5,028 nt of DNA from Gammaproteobacteria bacterium (GTDB taxonomy: Bacteria > Pseudomonadota > Gammaproteobacteria > Steroidobacterales > SZUA-146): the NCBI GenBank assembly GCA_003228965.1, contig QIGP01000200.1, positions 1 to 5,028 on the forward strand, written 5' to 3'. Of the stretch, positions 4,939 to 5,028 are shown one piece after another. The notes beneath the pieces were generated by a model that saw only the letters and a program-made list of their open reading frames with translations, was not told the origin of the DNA and ran no database searches. How positions within the stretch are numbered: the first letter of the stretch is position 1; each line of letters begins with the position of its first letter. A program made the position numbers and the translations under genes.

Positions 4939-5028
4939 AAGCAATAGCAAAAAGCAATAGAAAGCAATAGAAAGCAATAGAAGAAGCAATAGGACAGGCA
5001 CCGAAGGGAAGCAATAGGACAGGCACCG
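4939..5028. repeat. Nested tandem repeat of AAGCAATAG, continuing past the right edge
   Basis: AAGCAATAG occurs six times, at 4939, 4952, 4962, 4972, 4984 and 5009. Copies two to four are exactly 10 bases apart (unit AAGCAATAGA). The last two belong to a larger 25-base unit: AAGCAATAG, then GACAGGCACCG, then AAGGG (4984-5008), whose second copy runs from 5009 to the edge with 20 of 20 bases identical. The piece AATAGGACAGGCACCG resembles the arms of REP-like hairpins found beside RAYT (REP-associated tyrosine) transposases, whose complementary arm would read CGGTGCCTGTCC. That arm and any transposase would be to the right, outside the window. The repeat itself is certain; the link to REP/RAYT is from memory. 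Confidence 0.85.

Noticed and set aside
4916..5026. Extension of the minus-strand frame through the tandem repeat (residues such as SIAFYCFLLLFAIAF)
   Set aside because: The apparent hydrophobic segment is just translation of the AAGCAATAG repeat, which happens to lack stops in that frame.
4939..5028. CRISPR array
   Set aside because: Spacing is 10-25 bases, the units are 9 bases long and there are no unique spacers; it is a tandem repeat.

Overview
The window looks like chromosomal DNA of a gammaproteobacterium with middling GC content, possibly a marine one. This rests on the gene set (gcvT, a DUF885 lipoprotein, an Lrp/AsnC regulator, and phhA-phhB) and on the style of the proteins. I cannot name a genus.

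Layout, left to right. (1) 1-562, minus strand: the N-terminal half of gcvT, the aminomethyltransferase of the glycine cleavage system, running off the left edge. (2) 563-1044: a long non-coding stretch. It carries a pair of overlapping divergent promoter-like sequences near 616-668, a structured segment that resembles 6S RNA in several landmarks (about 651-860, plus strand, tentative), and a promoter for the next gene. (3) 1045-2850, plus strand: a 601-residue DUF885-family lipoprotein, probably a zinc peptidase of the envelope. The reading frame stays open back to 976, but the lipobox and the ribosome binding site favour 1045. (4) 2883-2921: a symmetric hairpin flanked by A and T runs, a shared terminator for two convergent genes. 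(5) 2967-3440, minus strand: an Lrp/AsnC-type regulator. (6) 3441-3583: a divergent control region with direct repeats and a palindrome. (7) 3584-4375 and 4450-4785, plus strand: phhA (phenylalanine 4-monooxygenase) and phhB (pterin-4a-carbinolamine dehydratase), an evident operon. (8) 4786-5028: a gene-poor tail with a possible short gene remnant on the minus strand, then a nested tandem repeat that runs off the right edge and looks like the border of a REP/RAYT-type element.

How the genes fit together: PhhA hydroxylates phenylalanine to tyrosine and releases a 4a-hydroxy-pterin, which PhhB dehydrates so the cofactor can be recycled. The divergent Lrp-type regulator is the obvious candidate to sense an amino acid and control the operon and itself through the repeats between them. 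GcvT and the DUF885 lipoprotein have no visible functional link with this module. No wholly new system is evident. The places most worth a second look are the 6S-like segment, the repeat-rich lrp/phhA control region and the nested repeats at the right edge.
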